Positions 30,411-44,032 of a stretch of DNA of 64,000 nt are shown here, piece after piece. The DNA comes from Caldimonas thermodepolymerans. Its GTDB lineage: Bacteria; Pseudomonadota; Gammaproteobacteria; Burkholderiales; Burkholderiaceae_C. The notes beneath the pieces were generated by a model. It saw nothing but the letters and a program-made list of their open reading frames with translations, was not told the origin of the DNA and searched no databases. The stretch covers positions 1,364,001 through 1,428,000 of the forward strand of contig NZ_CP064338.1 of the NCBI RefSeq assembly GCF_015476235.1, written 5' to 3'. Position 1 is the first letter of the stretch, and each line of letters opens with the position of its first letter. The position numbers were made by a program, and so were the translations under genes.

Positions 30411-32078
30411 ATGGCTCAATACGTCTACACGATGAACCGCGTGAGCAAGATCGTCCCGCCCAAGCGGCAGATCCTCAAGGACATCTCGCTCAGCTTCTTC
30501 CCCGGCGCGAAGATCGGCGTGCTTGGCCTCAACGGCGCGGGCAAGTCCACGCTGCTCAAGATCATGGCCGGCATCGACAAGGATATCGAAGGCGAAGCCG
30601 TGCCCATGCCGGGCATCAAGATCGGCTACCTGCCGCAGGAGCCGCAGCTCGATCCCGAGCAGACCGTGCGCCAGGCGGTCGAGGAAGGCATCGGTGGCGT
30701 GCTGGCCGCCAAGAAGCGCCTCGAGGAGGTCTACGCTGCCTACGCCGAGCCCGATGCCGACTTCGACAAGCTGGCCGCCGAGCAGGCCGAGCTGGAGGCC
30801 ATCATCGCCGCGGCCGGCAGCGAGAACACCGACCTGCAGCTGGAGCTGGCTGCCGACGCGCTGCGCCTGCCGCCCTGGGACGCGCAGATCAAGAACCTCT
30901 CCGGCGGCGAGAAGCGCCGCGTCGCGCTGTGCCGCCTGCTGCTGAGCCAGCCGGACATGCTGCTGCTGGACGAGCCGACCAACCACCTGGACGCGGAGTC
31001 GGTGGAATGGCTGGAGCAGTTCCTGCAGCGCTTCCCGGGCACCGTGGTGGCCGTGACCCACGACCGCTACTTCCTCGACAACGCCGCGGAGTGGATCCTG
31101 GAGCTCGACCGTGGCCATGGCATCCCCTGGAAGGGCAACTACAGCTCGTGGCTGGAGCAGAAGGAAAAGCGCCTGGAGCAGGAGCAGAAGGCCGAGGACG
31201 CGCGCATCAAGGCGATGAAGAAGGAGCTCGAGTGGGTGCGCCAGAACCCCAAGGGGCGCCAGGCCAAGAGCAAGGCGCGCCTGGCCCGCTTCGAGGAGCT
31301 GTCCGACGTCGAATACCAGAAGCGCAACGAGACCAACGAGATCTTCATCCCGGTGGCCGAGCGCCTGGGCAACGAGGTCATCGAGTTCCGGAACGTCACC
31401 AAGAGCTTCGGCGACCGCGTGCTGATCGACGACCTGAGCTTCAAGGTGCCGCCGGGCGCCATCGTCGGCATCATCGGCCCGAACGGTGCCGGCAAGTCCA
31501 CGCTGTTCAAGCTGATCACCGGCAAGGAGCAGCCCGACTCGGGTGAGGTCATCATCGGCCCGACGGTGAAGATCTCCGCGGTCGACCAGACCCGCGAGAG
31601 CCTGGAAGGCGACAAGACCGTCTGGGAGGACGTCTCGGGCGGGCTGGACAACCTGGTGGTCGGCAAGTTCGTGATGCCCTCGCGCGCCTACCTGGGCCGC
31701 TTCAACTTCAAGGGCAACGACCAGCAGAAGCTGGTGAAGAACCTCTCCGGCGGCGAGCGCGGGCGCCTGCACCTGGCCAAGATGCTGGCCACCGGCGGCA
31801 ACGTGCTGCTGCTCGACGAGCCCTCGAACGACCTGGACGTCGAGACGCTGCGCGCGCTGGAGGAAGCCCTGCTGGAGTTCGCAGGTTCGGTGCTGGTGAT
31901 CAGCCACGACCGCTGGTTCCTGGACCGCATCGCGACCCACATCCTGGCCGCCGAAGGCGACTCCAAGTGGGTCTTCTTCCACGGCAACTACCAGGAGTAC
32001 GAGGCCGACAAGAAGAAGCGCCTGGGCGAGGAGGGCGCGCGCCCGCAACGCCTGCGCTACAAGCCGATCACGCGCTGA
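30411..32078 (+). CDS. ettA: Energy-dependent translational throttle protein EttA (ABC-F ATPase)
   Basis: The 555-residue ABC-F protein has exactly the length of E. coli EttA. It has two nucleotide-binding domains: Walker [10 protein letters not shown] (near 40-48) and GPNGAGKST (near 357-365), signatures LSGGEKRR and LSGGERGR, and Walker B with catalytic Glu ([22 protein letters not shown]). The basic P-site tRNA interaction motif region lies between them. It has no membrane helices. EttA binds the ribosomal E site and gates entry into elongation according to the ATP/ADP ratio. A GATAAT hexamer near 30330-30335 may be the -10. It diverges from adhC. Confidence 0.96.
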   Translation: MAQYVYTMNRVSKIVPPKRQILKDISLSFFPGAKIGVLGLNGAGKSTLLKIMAGIDKDIEGEAVPMPGIKIGYLPQEPQLDPEQTVRQAVEEGIGGVLAAKKRLEEVYAAYAEPDADFDKLAAEQAELEAIIAAAGSENTDLQLELAADALRLPPWDAQIKNLSGGEKRRVALCRLLLSQPDMLLLDEPTNHLDAESVEWLEQFLQRFPGTVVAVTHDRYFLDNAAEWILELDRGHGIPWKGNYSSWLEQKEKRLEQEQKAEDARIKAMKKELEWVRQNPKGRQAKSKARLARFEELSDVEYQKRNETNEIFIPVAERLGNEVIEFRNVTKSFGDRVLIDDLSFKVPPGAIVGIIGPNGAGKSTLFKLITGKEQPDSGEVIIGPTVKISAVDQTRESLEGDKTVWEDVSGGLDNLVVGKFVMPSRAYLGRFNFKGNDQQKLVKNLSGGERGRLHLAKMLATGGNVLLLDEPSNDLDVETLRALEEALLEFAGSVLVISHDRWFLDRIATHILAAEGDSKWVFFHGNYQEYEADKKKRLGEEGARPQRLRYKPITR

Positions 32079-32190
32079 GCACGTGCCGCGGGCGCGGCCT
32101 CGACGCGCGCCCGAATCCGCCTGCACGGCGCCTTCGCGCCGCGGCCGGGCCGGCAGGCGCCGCCTCTGCCCGGCCCGGGCACCGCGGGGC

Positions 32191-32460
32191 TCACGCGACC
32201 CCGCGCGCCTCCACCTGATCCAGCCAGTCGGCCAGCTGGTCCAGCAGGTCCTGCTGGCTGAAGGAGCAGCTTTCCTCGCTGAACAGCGCGCTGGACTCGA
32301 GCTGCATCAGCACCGACTCGAGCACCTGGCCGAACCGCTCGGGCAGGCCTTCGAGCAGCGTTGCGTGCGAGCGGAACAAGGGCACCAGTTCGCCGACCGG
32401 CAGCTGGCGCAGGCTGGCGGCATCCAGGGCCTGACGCATGGCCGCGATGCTGTCGTTCAT
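32191..32460 (-). CDS. Small acidic hypothetical protein coupled to NDH-2
   Basis: The 89-residue soluble protein has no family I recognise. It is helical and amphipathic throughout, with an acidic C-terminal half (SEESCSFSQQDLLDQLADW) and a single Cys near 70. The ATG at 32460 overlaps the ndh stop (ATGA), and AGGAGG lies 7 nt upstream within the ndh 3' end, so it is translated and coupled to ndh. A role tied to the dehydrogenase or to respiratory regulation is only suggested by position. Confidence 0.75.
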   Translation of the reverse strand: MNDSIAAMRQALDAASLRQLPVGELVPLFRSHATLLEGLPERFGQVLESVLMQLESSALFSEESCSFSQQDLLDQLADWLDQVEARGVA

Positions 32461-33806
32461 GACCCGTCCTCCTGTGATGGTGACGCAGCGGGTGGTGCTT
32501 CCACCACCACGCGCGCATGACGCTGGAAGGTCCAGTATGCCCAAGCCCAGTCGACCAGCACCATCAGGCGATTGCGAAACCCGATCAGGAAGTAGATGTG
32601 CACGAACAGCCAGAACACCCAGGCCGGGTAGCCGCTGAGGCGCAGCTCGCCGAGCAGGGGCAGCTCGACCTGCGCGACCGCGGCCTTGCGGCCGATGGTG
32701 GCCAGCGACCCGTAGTCGACGTAGCGGAACGGCTGCGCGGGCTCGCCGCGCAGCCGGCGCTGCAGGTTGGCCGCCGCGTGCCGGCCCATCTGCTTGGCCG
32801 CCGGGCTGACGCCGGGCACGGGCGTCGGCTCGCCGTCGCGGGGGTGGCTTTTCGCTGCGGCCAGGTCGCCGATCACCTGGATCTCCGGATGCCCGGCGAT
32901 GCCGAGGTCCGGCTCGACGACCACCCGGCCGGCGCGGTCCAGCGCGACGCCGGTGGTCGCGTGCAGGGCGCGTCCGAGTGGCGAGGCGGCCACGCCCGCG
33001 GCCCACACCACGGTGCGCGCGTGCAGCCGCCACGGGGCTTCCTGGCCTTGCACCTGCGCGGTGACGCCCTGCGCGTCGACGTGGGTCACGCGGCAGCCGG
33101 TGCGCACCTCCACGCCCAGCCGCTCCAGCTGGGCCTGCGCGCGTCGCGACAGGTCGGGCGGCAGCGCGCCCAGCACCCGGTCGGCGCCTTCGATCAGCAC
33201 CACCCGCGCCTGGCGCGAGTCGATATGCCGGAATTCGTCGTGCAGCGTGTGGTGCGCGATCTCGGCCATCGTGCCGGCCATCTCGACGCCGGTCGGCCCG
33301 CCGCCGATCACCGCGAAGGTCAGCCACTCCTCGCGCTGCCCGGGGTGGCGCTCGGCATGCTCGAAGGCCTTGAGCACCCGGTTGCGCAGCTCGAAGGCGT
33401 CGGCCAGGGTCTTGAGCCCCGGCGCGTGGCGTGCCCACTCGTCATGGCCGAAGTAGCCGTGCGTCGCGCCCGCGGCGACGATCAGGTGGTCGTAGGGCAC
33501 GCGCGTGCCGTCGTCGAGCCGCACCTGGCGCCGTGCGGCATCGATGTCCTGCACCTCGGCCAGCAGCACGGTGAGCCGGCCGGCGGCGATCTGTCGCCGC
33601 AAAATATGGCGGATCGGCGCCGAGATCGCCGGGGCCGCCAGTCCCGCGGTGGCGACCTGGTACAGCAGCGGCTGGAACAGGTGGTGGTTCGTGCGGTCGA
33701 TCAGCGTGATGTCGACGTCCGCGCGCGCCAGCGCCCGGGTGGCTTCCAGTCCGCCGAAGCCGCAACCGACGATCACGACGCGGGGACGATGGGCAATGTC
33801 GGGCAT
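32457..33806 (-). CDS. ndh: Type II NADH:quinone oxidoreductase (NDH-2)
   Basis: This 449-residue single-subunit flavoprotein transfers electrons from NADH to quinone without proton pumping. FAD motif GCGFGGLEATRAL (14-26), the NAD motif VIGGGPTGVEMAGTMAE (near 165-181), the second FAD motif with VIGDLAA and the SPAAKQMGRHAA quinone-site segment are all visible. A hydrophobic C-terminal stretch (about 395-425, YPAWVFWLFVHIYFLIGF) anchors it to the inner membrane. The small protein gene at 32191-32460 overlaps its stop. A TACACT hexamer on the minus strand near 33920 could be the -10, giving a leader of about 100 nt. Confidence 0.94.
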   Translation of the reverse strand: MPDIAHRPRVVIVGCGFGGLEATRALARADVDITLIDRTNHHLFQPLLYQVATAGLAAPAISAPIRHILRRQIAAGRLTVLLAEVQDIDAARRQVRLDDGTRVPYDHLIVAAGATHGYFGHDEWARHAPGLKTLADAFELRNRVLKAFEHAERHPGQREEWLTFAVIGGGPTGVEMAGTMAEIAHHTLHDEFRHIDSRQARVVLIEGADRVLGALPPDLSRRAQAQLERLGVEVRTGCRVTHVDAQGVTAQVQGQEAPWRLHARTVVWAAGVAASPLGRALHATTGVALDRAGRVVVEPDLGIAGHPEIQVIGDLAAAKSHPRDGEPTPVPGVSPAAKQMGRHAAANLQRRLRGEPAQPFRYVDYGSLATIGRKAAVAQVELPLLGELRLSGYPAWVFWLFVHIYFLIGFRNRLMVLVDWAWAYWTFQRHARVVVEAPPAASPSQEDGS

Positions 33807-34091
33807 CCTGGGATCCTTGCTCGTTGTGGCCGGAGGAAGAACCGGGTACCTTGCGGCCTGGCTCGCCAGTGCTGTGCAGCGGGCGACGCGGTCAGGCGCC
33901 CGTGCGTACCCGGACCAGTGTAAACAGGCATCGAGCGGTCACGGAGGAGGGACAGCAAAGGACATGAGGCGAGGCGATGTGGGAACTCTGACACGGTCTG
34001 CCGCGGTGGCAGGCCTCTTCTGCAGTGGTGGCGGTGCTACAAAGAGCGCTGCCTGTGCCGCGTCCCGCCGGCGGCAGGGGAGTTCGCTGTC

Positions 34092-36551
<2,460 letters not shown>

Positions 36552-36583
36552 CCGGCTGCGGCGTCCCGCGCCGCGGGACGTCC

Positions 36584-36589
36584 TACACT
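36584..36589 (+). promoter_or_regulatory. Candidate -10 hexamer for the DUF1415 gene
   Basis: TACACT ends 6 nt before the ATG at 36596, again placing the likely transcription start at the start codon; no ribosome site is present. Confidence 0.4.
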
Positions 36590-36595
36590 GGCGGC

Positions 36596-37165
36596 ATGTC
36601 CCCACTGCTCGATGATGACCGGGTGATCGCCGACACGGGCCGCTGGCTGGAGCGGGCGGTGATCGGCCTGAACCTCTGCCCGTTCGCCAAGTCGGTTTAC
36701 GTCAAGGACCAGGTGCGCTACGCCGTCAGCCATGCGACCACGCCCGAGGCGCTGCGCGAGGACTTGGTGCGCGAGCTGCAGTGGCTCGCCGCCGAGGACC
36801 CGCAGCGCACCGACACCACGCTGCTGATCCACCCGCACGTGCTGCAGGACTTCCTCGACTACAACGACTTCCTCGACGTGGCCGATGCGGTGCTGGACGA
36901 GCTGGACCTCGAAGGCGTGCTGCAGGTCGCCAGCTTCCACCCGCACTACCAGTTCGCCGGCACCGCCGAGGACGACGTCGAGAACTGCACCAACCGCTCG
37001 CCGTACCCGACGCTGCACCTGCTGCGCGAGGACAGCATCGAGCGTGCGGTGCAGGCCTTCCCCGAGCCCGAGGCCATCTACGAGGCCAACATCCGCACCC
37101 TGCGTGCGCTCGGCCGCGAAGGCTTCGAGCGCCTGCTGAACGACGACGCCGCGCCCGGGCGGTAA
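36596..37165 (+). CDS. DUF1415 family protein
   Basis: The 189-residue cytoplasmic protein is of unknown function, common in beta- and gammaproteobacteria. The family blocks GLNLCPFAKSVY (about 25-36), TTLLIHPHVLQDFLDYNDFLD and QVASFHPHYQFAGTA, with conserved Cys and His residues, are intact and suggest a metal or nucleotide site. The ATG at 36596 is the natural start; the longer open frame overlaps the upstream kinase. It is followed after 11 bp by the EI24-family membrane protein. Confidence 0.88.
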   Translation: MSPLLDDDRVIADTGRWLERAVIGLNLCPFAKSVYVKDQVRYAVSHATTPEALREDLVRELQWLAAEDPQRTDTTLLIHPHVLQDFLDYNDFLDVADAVLDELDLEGVLQVASFHPHYQFAGTAEDDVENCTNRSPYPTLHLLREDSIERAVQAFPEPEAIYEANIRTLRALGREGFERLLNDDAAPGR

Positions 37166-37176
37166 GCTCGCCACCC

Positions 37177-38067
37177 ATGACCCTGCTGCTCGATGCGTTC
37201 TGGCGCGCGGTGGCCTATTGCCTGCACCCGCGCGTGATCCTGCTGTCGCTGCTGCCGCTGGTGCTGATCGCCGGCGGCGCCTTCGTGCTGGGCTGGTTCT
37301 TCTGGGAACCGGCGGTCGACGCCGTGGCCGGCGCGCTGGTCGAGTGGGAGCTGCTGCGCACCGCGCGCCACTGGCTGGAACGCATCGGCGCCGCTGGCTT
37401 CTACGCGGTGCTGCCGCCGTTGATCGTCGTCGCGCTGGCGGTGCCGTTCATCGTGGTGGCCTCCCTGCTCGCGGTGGGCGTGCTGATGACGCCGGCCATC
37501 GTCAACCTGGTCGCGGCACGCCGCTTCCCGCGCCTGGCGCGCGAGCGCGGTGCGAGCTTCTGGCACAGCCTGGGCTGGATGCTGGCGTCCACCGCGGTCG
37601 CGCTGGTCGCGATCGTCCTGAGCATGCCGTTGTGGCTGATCCCGCCGCTGGCGCTGCTGTTGCCGCCGCTGATCTGGGGGTGGCTCACCTACCGGGTGAT
37701 GGCCTACGACGCGCTGGCCGAGCACGCGAGCCGCGAGGAACGCCTGGCGCTGATGCGCACGCACCGCTGGCCGCTGGTCGCGATGGGCGTGCTCTCCGGT
37801 TATGCGGGCGCGGCGCCGTCGCTGGTGTGGGCGTTCGGCGCGGCCACGCTGATCCTTGCCCCGCTGCTGATCGTGGTCTCGGTGTGGCTGTACACGCTGG
37901 TGTTCGCGTTCTCCTCGCTGTGGTTCACGCACTATGCGCTCGCGGCGCTGCACGCACTGCGCGAGCGGCGCCGCGCCGAACAGCCGCTGCCGGGCGGCTA
38001 TGCGCGCCACGAGCCGGCACCGCTGCTCGTCGAGCCCGAGCGGCCGGCCGCGTCCTCCTCCGACTGA
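37177..38067 (+). CDS. EI24 domain-containing membrane protein (CysZ-like)
   Basis: This 296-residue integral membrane protein has six to seven helices and belongs to the EI24/CysZ superfamily (DUF540). Typical features are the N-terminal AFWRAVAYCLHPRVILLSLLPL, the loop LVAARRFPRLARERG and RVMAYDALAEHASREER. CysZ proteins transport sulfate, but this longer beta-proteobacterial subgroup is uncharacterised and no sulfur genes adjoin. The ATG at 37177 follows a TAAGCT hexamer by 8 nt and lacks a ribosome site. Confidence 0.87.
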   Translation: MTLLLDAFWRAVAYCLHPRVILLSLLPLVLIAGGAFVLGWFFWEPAVDAVAGALVEWELLRTARHWLERIGAAGFYAVLPPLIVVALAVPFIVVASLLAVGVLMTPAIVNLVAARRFPRLARERGASFWHSLGWMLASTAVALVAIVLSMPLWLIPPLALLLPPLIWGWLTYRVMAYDALAEHASREERLALMRTHRWPLVAMGVLSGYAGAAPSLVWAFGAATLILAPLLIVVSVWLYTLVFAFSSLWFTHYALAALHALRERRRAEQPLPGGYARHEPAPLLVEPERPAASSSD

Positions 38068-38084
38068 CTTTCCCGTTTGCCTCC

Positions 38085-38882
38085 ATGCCCTCCTTCGGTC
38101 TCATCATCGTCGGCGACGAAATCTTGTCCGGCAAGCGCCAGGACAAGCACCTGCCCAAGGTCATCGAACTGCTCTCGGTGCGCGGGCTGGCGCTGGCCTG
38201 GGCGCGCTACGTCGGCGACGACCCGCCGCGCCTGGAAGCCGCGCTGCGCGACGCGCACGCCAGCGGCGACGTGGTGTTCTGCTGCGGCGGCATCGGCGCC
38301 ACGCCCGACGACCACACGCGCCAGTGCGCCGCGCGGGCGCTGGGGCGCGAGCTGGTGCTGCACGAAGGGGCCAAGGCGCTCATCATGGAGCGCATGCAGG
38401 ATATGGCGCGCGAGCGGGGCGAGGTGTTCGACCCGGAGCGCCCGGACAACGTGCACCGCCTCAACATGGGCGTCTTTCCTGCCGGCGCCGAGCTGATCCC
38501 CAACCCGTACAACAAGATCCCGGGCTTCTCGGTCGGCACCATGCACTTCCTGCCCGGTTTCCCGGTGATGGCCTGGCCGATGATCGAGTGGGTGCTGGAG
38601 CAGCGCTATGCCCACCTGTTCCACCAGGAAGGGCGAGCCGAGCGCTCGGTCATCGTCTACGGCTCGATCGAGGCGACGCTGACCCCGCTGATGGTGGAGG
38701 TCGAGGCCCGCTTCGCCGGGGTCAAGGTGTTCAGCCTGCCCAGCGTCGACCACCCCGAGCACGGCCGCCACATCGAGCTGGGGGTCAAGGGCCCGGCCGG
38801 GGCGGTGGCCGAGGCCTACGCCGTGCTGCTGGACGGGCTGCGCGGCCTGGGCGTGCCGCTGGGCCCCGAACTGGTGCGCTGA
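38085..38882 (+). CDS. CinA-like molybdopterin-binding domain protein
   Basis: The 265-residue protein consists of the MoCF_biosynth/CinA N-terminal (COG1058) domain only. Motifs are IIVGDEILSGKRQDKH (about 6-21) and FCCGGIGATPDDHTRQ (about 65-80). The C-terminal nicotinamide-nucleotide amidase domain of full CinA is absent, as is usual for this betaproteobacterial group. In full-length CinA the N-terminal domain hydrolyses ADP-ribose-type pyrophosphates, which is a plausible activity here. It follows the EI24 gene by 17 bp in the same direction. Confidence 0.88.
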   Translation: MPSFGLIIVGDEILSGKRQDKHLPKVIELLSVRGLALAWARYVGDDPPRLEAALRDAHASGDVVFCCGGIGATPDDHTRQCAARALGRELVLHEGAKALIMERMQDMARERGEVFDPERPDNVHRLNMGVFPAGAELIPNPYNKIPGFSVGTMHFLPGFPVMAWPMIEWVLEQRYAHLFHQEGRAERSVIVYGSIEATLTPLMVEVEARFAGVKVFSLPSVDHPEHGRHIELGVKGPAGAVAEAYAVLLDGLRGLGVPLGPELVR

Positions 38883-38917
38883 GCGCCGCGCAGATTCCCT
38901 GGATTGGTGCCAGCGCA

Positions 38918-38947
38918 GGCACTATATTGGTGCATTCATCCGGTGCA
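38918..38947 (+). promoter_or_regulatory. Two overlapping NtrC-binding sites upstream of glnA
   Basis: Site 1 (38918-38934, GGCACTATATTGGTGCA) and site 2 (38931-38947, TGCATTCATCCGGTGCA) match the NtrC consensus TGCAC(C/T)-N5-GGTGCA and share the TGCA at 38931-38934. A further GGTGC half-site lies at 38906-38910. The sites are 140-160 bp upstream of the predicted sigma-54 transcription start, the usual enhancer distance. Confidence 0.8.
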
Positions 38948-39060
38948 CCGAGCCGGGTCGTCGGCTCACCCCCGATTTGTGCGCCGGGGGCCCCAATCGG
39001 CCGTGCGGGCCCACGCAGGTGCCTGCCTCGGTGCACGCGGGTCGCCCGGTTCCCGGTCGC

Positions 39061-39076
39061 TGGCATGGTTTCTGCT
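39061..39076 (+). promoter_or_regulatory. Sigma-54 promoter of glnA
   Basis: TGGCATGGTTTCTGCT has the invariant GG and GC spaced as in the consensus TGGCAYR-N4-TTGCW. Transcription would start near 39086, giving a leader of about 105 nt before glnA; TAGGAG precedes the start codon. Confidence 0.85.
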
Positions 39077-39190
39077 ACATTGCAGTGCGTTTTTGGCGGC
39101 ACCGGCCGCAAGGACCTCGGAAAAGGGCTGGCGCCGGGGCGTCACCCCAGTCATTCATCAATCACCACTACCGTCTGCTAGGAGTACCTG

Positions 39191-40609
39191 ATGGCCAACA
39201 AGACCGTCGCCGACGTGATGAAGATGGTCAAGGACCACGAAGTGAAGTTCGTGGACTTCCGTTTCACCGACACCCGCGGCAAGGAACAGCACGTGACCGT
39301 GCCGATCTCCGCTTTCGATGAAGACAAGTTCACGTCGGGTCACGCGTTCGACGGTTCGTCCATCGCCGGCTGGAAGGGCATCGAAGCCTCGGACATGCTG
39401 CTGATGCCCGACCCCAACACGGCCAACATCGACCCGTTCTTCGAAGAGCCGACCCTGTTCCTGACCTGCGACGTCATCGAGCCGGGCGACGGCAAGCCCT
39501 ACGACCGTGACCCGCGTTCGCTGGCCAAGCGCGCCGAGGCCTACCTGAAGTCCTCGGGCATCGGCGACGCCGCCTACTTCGGTCCGGAACCCGAGTTCTT
39601 CGTGTTCGACAGCGTGCGCTGGCAGGTCGACATGTCCGGCAGCTTCGTGAAGGTGGAATCCGAAGAGGCCGCCTGGAACACCGGCAAGGACTACGAGCAC
39701 GGCAACACCGGCTACCGTCCCTCCGTCAAGGGCGGCTACTTCCCGGTGCCCCCGGTCGATTCCGGCCAGGACCTGCGCTCCGAGATGTGCCTGATCCTCG
39801 AGCAGCTGGGCATCCCGGTCGAAGTGCACCACCACGAGGTGGCCACCGCCGGCCAGATGGAAATCGGCACCAAGTTCTCGACGCTGGTGCAGCGCGCCGA
39901 CTGGCTGCAGCTGCAGAAGTACGTGGTGCAGAACGTCGCGCACGCCTACGGCAAGACCGCGACCTTCATGCCCAAGCCCATCGTCGGCGACAACGGCTCG
40001 GGCATGCACGTGCACCAGTCGGTCTGGAAGGACGGCAAGAACCTGTTCGCCGGTGACGGCTACGCCGGCCTGTCCGAGTTCGCGCTGTACTACATCGGCG
40101 GCATCATCAAGCACGCCCGTGCGCTGAACGCGATCACCAACCCGACCACCAACAGCTACAAGCGCCTGGTGCCGGGCTTCGAAGCCCCGGTGAAGCTGGC
40201 CTACTCCAGCCGCAACCGCTCGGCCTCGATCCGCATCCCGTACGTGGCCAACCCGAAGGCTCGCCGCATCGAGGCGCGCTTCCCGGATCCCATGGCCAAC
40301 CCGTACCTGTGCTTCGCCGCGCTGCTGATGGCGGGCCTGGACGGCGTGGAGAACAAGATCCACCCGGGCGAAGCCGCCACCAAGGACCTGTACCACCTGC
40401 CGCCGGAAGAGGACGCGAAGATCCCGACCGTCTGCCACAGCCTGGACCAGGCGCTCGAGTACCTGGACAAGGACCGCGCGTTCCTGACCAAGGGCGGCGT
40501 GTTCACGGACAGCTTCATCGACGCCTACATCGAGCTGAAGATGCAGGAAGTCACCCGCTTCCGCATGACGCCCCACCCGGTCGAGTTCGACATGTACTAC
40601 GCGCTCTGA
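39191..40609 (+). CDS. glnA: Glutamine synthetase, type I
   Basis: The 472-residue GSI-beta enzyme makes glutamine from glutamate, ammonia and ATP. The N-terminal beta-grasp ([20 protein letters not shown]) and catalytic blocks ([20 protein letters not shown], the [13 protein letters not shown] Asn/Arg region, the NRSASIRIP latch) are intact. Tyr401 in DLYHLPPEE corresponds to the adenylylated Tyr397 of E. coli, so GlnE control is expected. Upstream NtrC sites and a sigma-54 promoter show nitrogen regulation, and ntrB and ntrC follow downstream. A strong terminator follows the stop. Confidence 0.98.
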   Translation: MANKTVADVMKMVKDHEVKFVDFRFTDTRGKEQHVTVPISAFDEDKFTSGHAFDGSSIAGWKGIEASDMLLMPDPNTANIDPFFEEPTLFLTCDVIEPGDGKPYDRDPRSLAKRAEAYLKSSGIGDAAYFGPEPEFFVFDSVRWQVDMSGSFVKVESEEAAWNTGKDYEHGNTGYRPSVKGGYFPVPPVDSGQDLRSEMCLILEQLGIPVEVHHHEVATAGQMEIGTKFSTLVQRADWLQLQKYVVQNVAHAYGKTATFMPKPIVGDNGSGMHVHQSVWKDGKNLFAGDGYAGLSEFALYYIGGIIKHARALNAITNPTTNSYKRLVPGFEAPVKLAYSSRNRSASIRIPYVANPKARRIEARFPDPMANPYLCFAALLMAGLDGVENKIHPGEAATKDLYHLPPEEDAKIPTVCHSLDQALEYLDKDRAFLTKGGVFTDSFIDAYIELKMQEVTRFRMTPHPVEFDMYYAL

Positions 40610-40631
40610 TCCTTCGGGGATCCGGCAAGGG

Positions 40632-40665
40632 AAGGGGACGGCCCGGGGCCGTCCCCTTTGCTTTT
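40632..40665 (+). terminator. Intrinsic terminator after glnA
   Basis: A perfect 12-bp stem (AAGGGGACGGCC, 40632-40643, with 40647-40658) and a 3-nt loop are followed by TGCTTTT. It separates glnA from the downstream genes, so ntrB and ntrC need readthrough or their own promoter. Confidence 0.85.
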
Positions 40666-40807
40666 GGGCGCCCAAGCGTCGCGGCCGGAGCGTGCAGAAT
40701 TGGCGCTTGGGCGGAATTGCTCGATACTCCCCCCTGTTTCCGGCGAACCGAGCCGGCCTTCCTGCGGTCCAATGGCGGCTGCTGGAACCACGAGCACCAA
40801 CCCCATC

Positions 40808-41308
40808 ATGCGCCGCTTGCAAGTCTTCATCGCTGCTGCTTTGAGCGTCATGGCCGCCGGCACTGCGCTGGCGCAGGGGCAGGTCTACCGCTGCCCCGGC
40901 AACAACTTCACCAACTCGATCACCGCCAAGGAAGCCGAGCAACGGGGCTGCAAGGTCGTCGAGGGCGGCAACGTCACCGTCGTGCAGTCGCCCCGCCTGC
41001 CGGTGGCCAAGGCCCCCGCGGCCGCACCTGCCGAGCGCCCGGCCGGCAGCCGGGTCAGCGATGCCGAACAGCGCGCGCGCGACAGCGACGCGCGCCGCAT
41101 CCTCGAGAGCGAGCTGCAGCGCGAGGAGGAGCAGCTCGCCGCGCTGCAGAAGGAATACAACAACGGCCAGCCCGAGCGGCTGGGCAACGAGCGCAACTAC
41201 CAGAAGTACCTCGACCGCGTGGCCGAGCTGAAGGCCAGCATCGCGCGCAAGGAAGCCGACATCGAGGCGATCCGGCGCGAGCTGGCGAAGCTGCCGCCGG
41301 CGCAGTAG
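40808..41308 (+). CDS. Small secreted protein, DUF4124-like, with C-terminal coiled coil
   Basis: This 166-residue protein has a signal peptide (1-22, cleavage after TALA). A short domain follows, with QVYRCPGNNFTNSITAKEAE and a second Cys in RGCKVVEG, resembling the DUF4124 family that forms a disulfide-bonded beta fold in periplasmic proteins. A Pro/Ala linker leads to a charged helical C-terminus (about 95-160) that is likely coiled coil. Function is unknown. Its position between glnA and ntrB is the only clue and may be incidental. The in-frame extension to 40658 overlaps the terminator and is rejected. Confidence 0.85.
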   Translation: MRRLQVFIAAALSVMAAGTALAQGQVYRCPGNNFTNSITAKEAEQRGCKVVEGGNVTVVQSPRLPVAKAPAAAPAERPAGSRVSDAEQRARDSDARRILESELQREEEQLAALQKEYNNGQPERLGNERNYQKYLDRVAELKASIARKEADIEAIRRELAKLPPAQ

Positions 41309-41342
41309 GGGCGCTTTTCTTTCCGATTCGCAGGACGCCGCC

Positions 41343-42434
41343 TTGAGCATGTCGTCGCCGGAGCGCTTCGCGGCGTCTTCCCCTTACGTGGCCTTCGACC
41401 ACCTCGCCACCATGGTGGCGCTGGTGCACGCCGACGGCACCTGCCTGTTCGTCAACTCGGCCTTCGAGAACGTGCTGGGGCTGTCGCGCCGCAGCATGCT
41501 GCGCGGCTCGCTGTTCGACTGGATGGTCGAACCGGCCACGCTGCGCGACGTGGTCGGCGCGGTGCTGCGCAACGAGTTCTCCATCAGCCGCTTCGAGGCC
41601 CAGCTGCGCCGTCCGCCCGGCAGCAGCGGCGACCCGCTGCCGGTGCACGTGATCGTCACGCAGACCGACGAGCCGGACCTGGCCCTGGTCGAGCTGGTCG
41701 AGATCGAGCAGCAGACCCGCCAGGACCGCGAGGAGCGGGCGCTCGACCAGGCGCAGGCGACCAAGGAACTGATCCGCAACCTGGCGCACGAGATCAAGAA
41801 CCCGCTGGGCGGCATCCGCGGCGCGGCGCAGCTGCTGCAGATGGAGGTCGAGTCGCGCGGGCTGTCCGAGTACGCCCAGGTCATCATCAACGAGGCCGAC
41901 CGCCTGCAGGCGCTGGTCGACCGGCTGCTCGCGCCGCACCGCAAGCCGCACGTGGTCGGCGACGTCAACATCCACGAGGTCTGCGAGCGGGTGCGTGCGC
42001 TGATCCTCGCGGAGTTCCCCAAGGGGCTGGCGGTGGTGCGCGACTACGACACCTCGATCCCCGAGTTCCGCGGCGACCGCGAGCAGCTGATCCAGGCGGT
42101 GCTGAACATCGCCCACAACGCGGCCCAGGCGCTGCATGAACGCATCCAGGCGGGCGATGCCTGCATCCGCCTGAAGACCCGCATCGCGCGCCAGGTGACG
42201 GTGGGCAAGCAGCGTTACCGTCTGGCATTGGAATTGCATATCCTGGACAACGGCCCGGGCATTCCGGAGTCGATCCGCGATCGCATCTTCTACCCGCTGG
42301 TGTCGGGGCGCGAGGGCGGGTCGGGTCTGGGACTGACGCTGGCGCAGACCTTCGTGCAGCAGCATCACGGCACGATCGAATGCGAGAGCGTGCCCGGAAA
42401 CACGGACTTCAAGATCCTGATTCCGCTTCCATGA
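41343..42434 (+). CDS. glnL: Nitrogen regulation sensor kinase/phosphatase NtrB
   Basis: The 363-residue cytoplasmic kinase has a PAS domain (about 15-120), HisKA with His149 in NLAHEIKNPLGGIRGAAQL (block at 146-164) and HATPase (NIAHNAAQAL N box, DNGPGIPE, GGSGLGLTLA). With PII protein it phosphorylates or dephosphorylates NtrC according to nitrogen status. Start is uncertain: the TTG at 41343 has AGGA at good spacing (7 nt), while an ATG two codons downstream (41349) is the alternative. ntrC follows after 59 bp. Confidence 0.94.
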   Translation: MSMSSPERFAASSPYVAFDHLATMVALVHADGTCLFVNSAFENVLGLSRRSMLRGSLFDWMVEPATLRDVVGAVLRNEFSISRFEAQLRRPPGSSGDPLPVHVIVTQTDEPDLALVELVEIEQQTRQDREERALDQAQATKELIRNLAHEIKNPLGGIRGAAQLLQMEVESRGLSEYAQVIINEADRLQALVDRLLAPHRKPHVVGDVNIHEVCERVRALILAEFPKGLAVVRDYDTSIPEFRGDREQLIQAVLNIAHNAAQALHERIQAGDACIRLKTRIARQVTVGKQRYRLALELHILDNGPGIPESIRDRIFYPLVSGREGGSGLGLTLAQTFVQQHHGTIECESVPGNTDFKILIPLP

Positions 42435-42493
42435 GGTGATCCCTCACCGGATGGGACGCAGGGGTCCGGGAGCACAAGGACTACAGGCGGCGC

Positions 42494-44020
<1,527 letters not shown>

Positions 44021-44032
44021 GGCCCGCCGCGG

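Noticed and set aside
32079-32190. Terminator after ettA
   Set aside because: GC-rich complementarity exists but there is no T-run on either strand.
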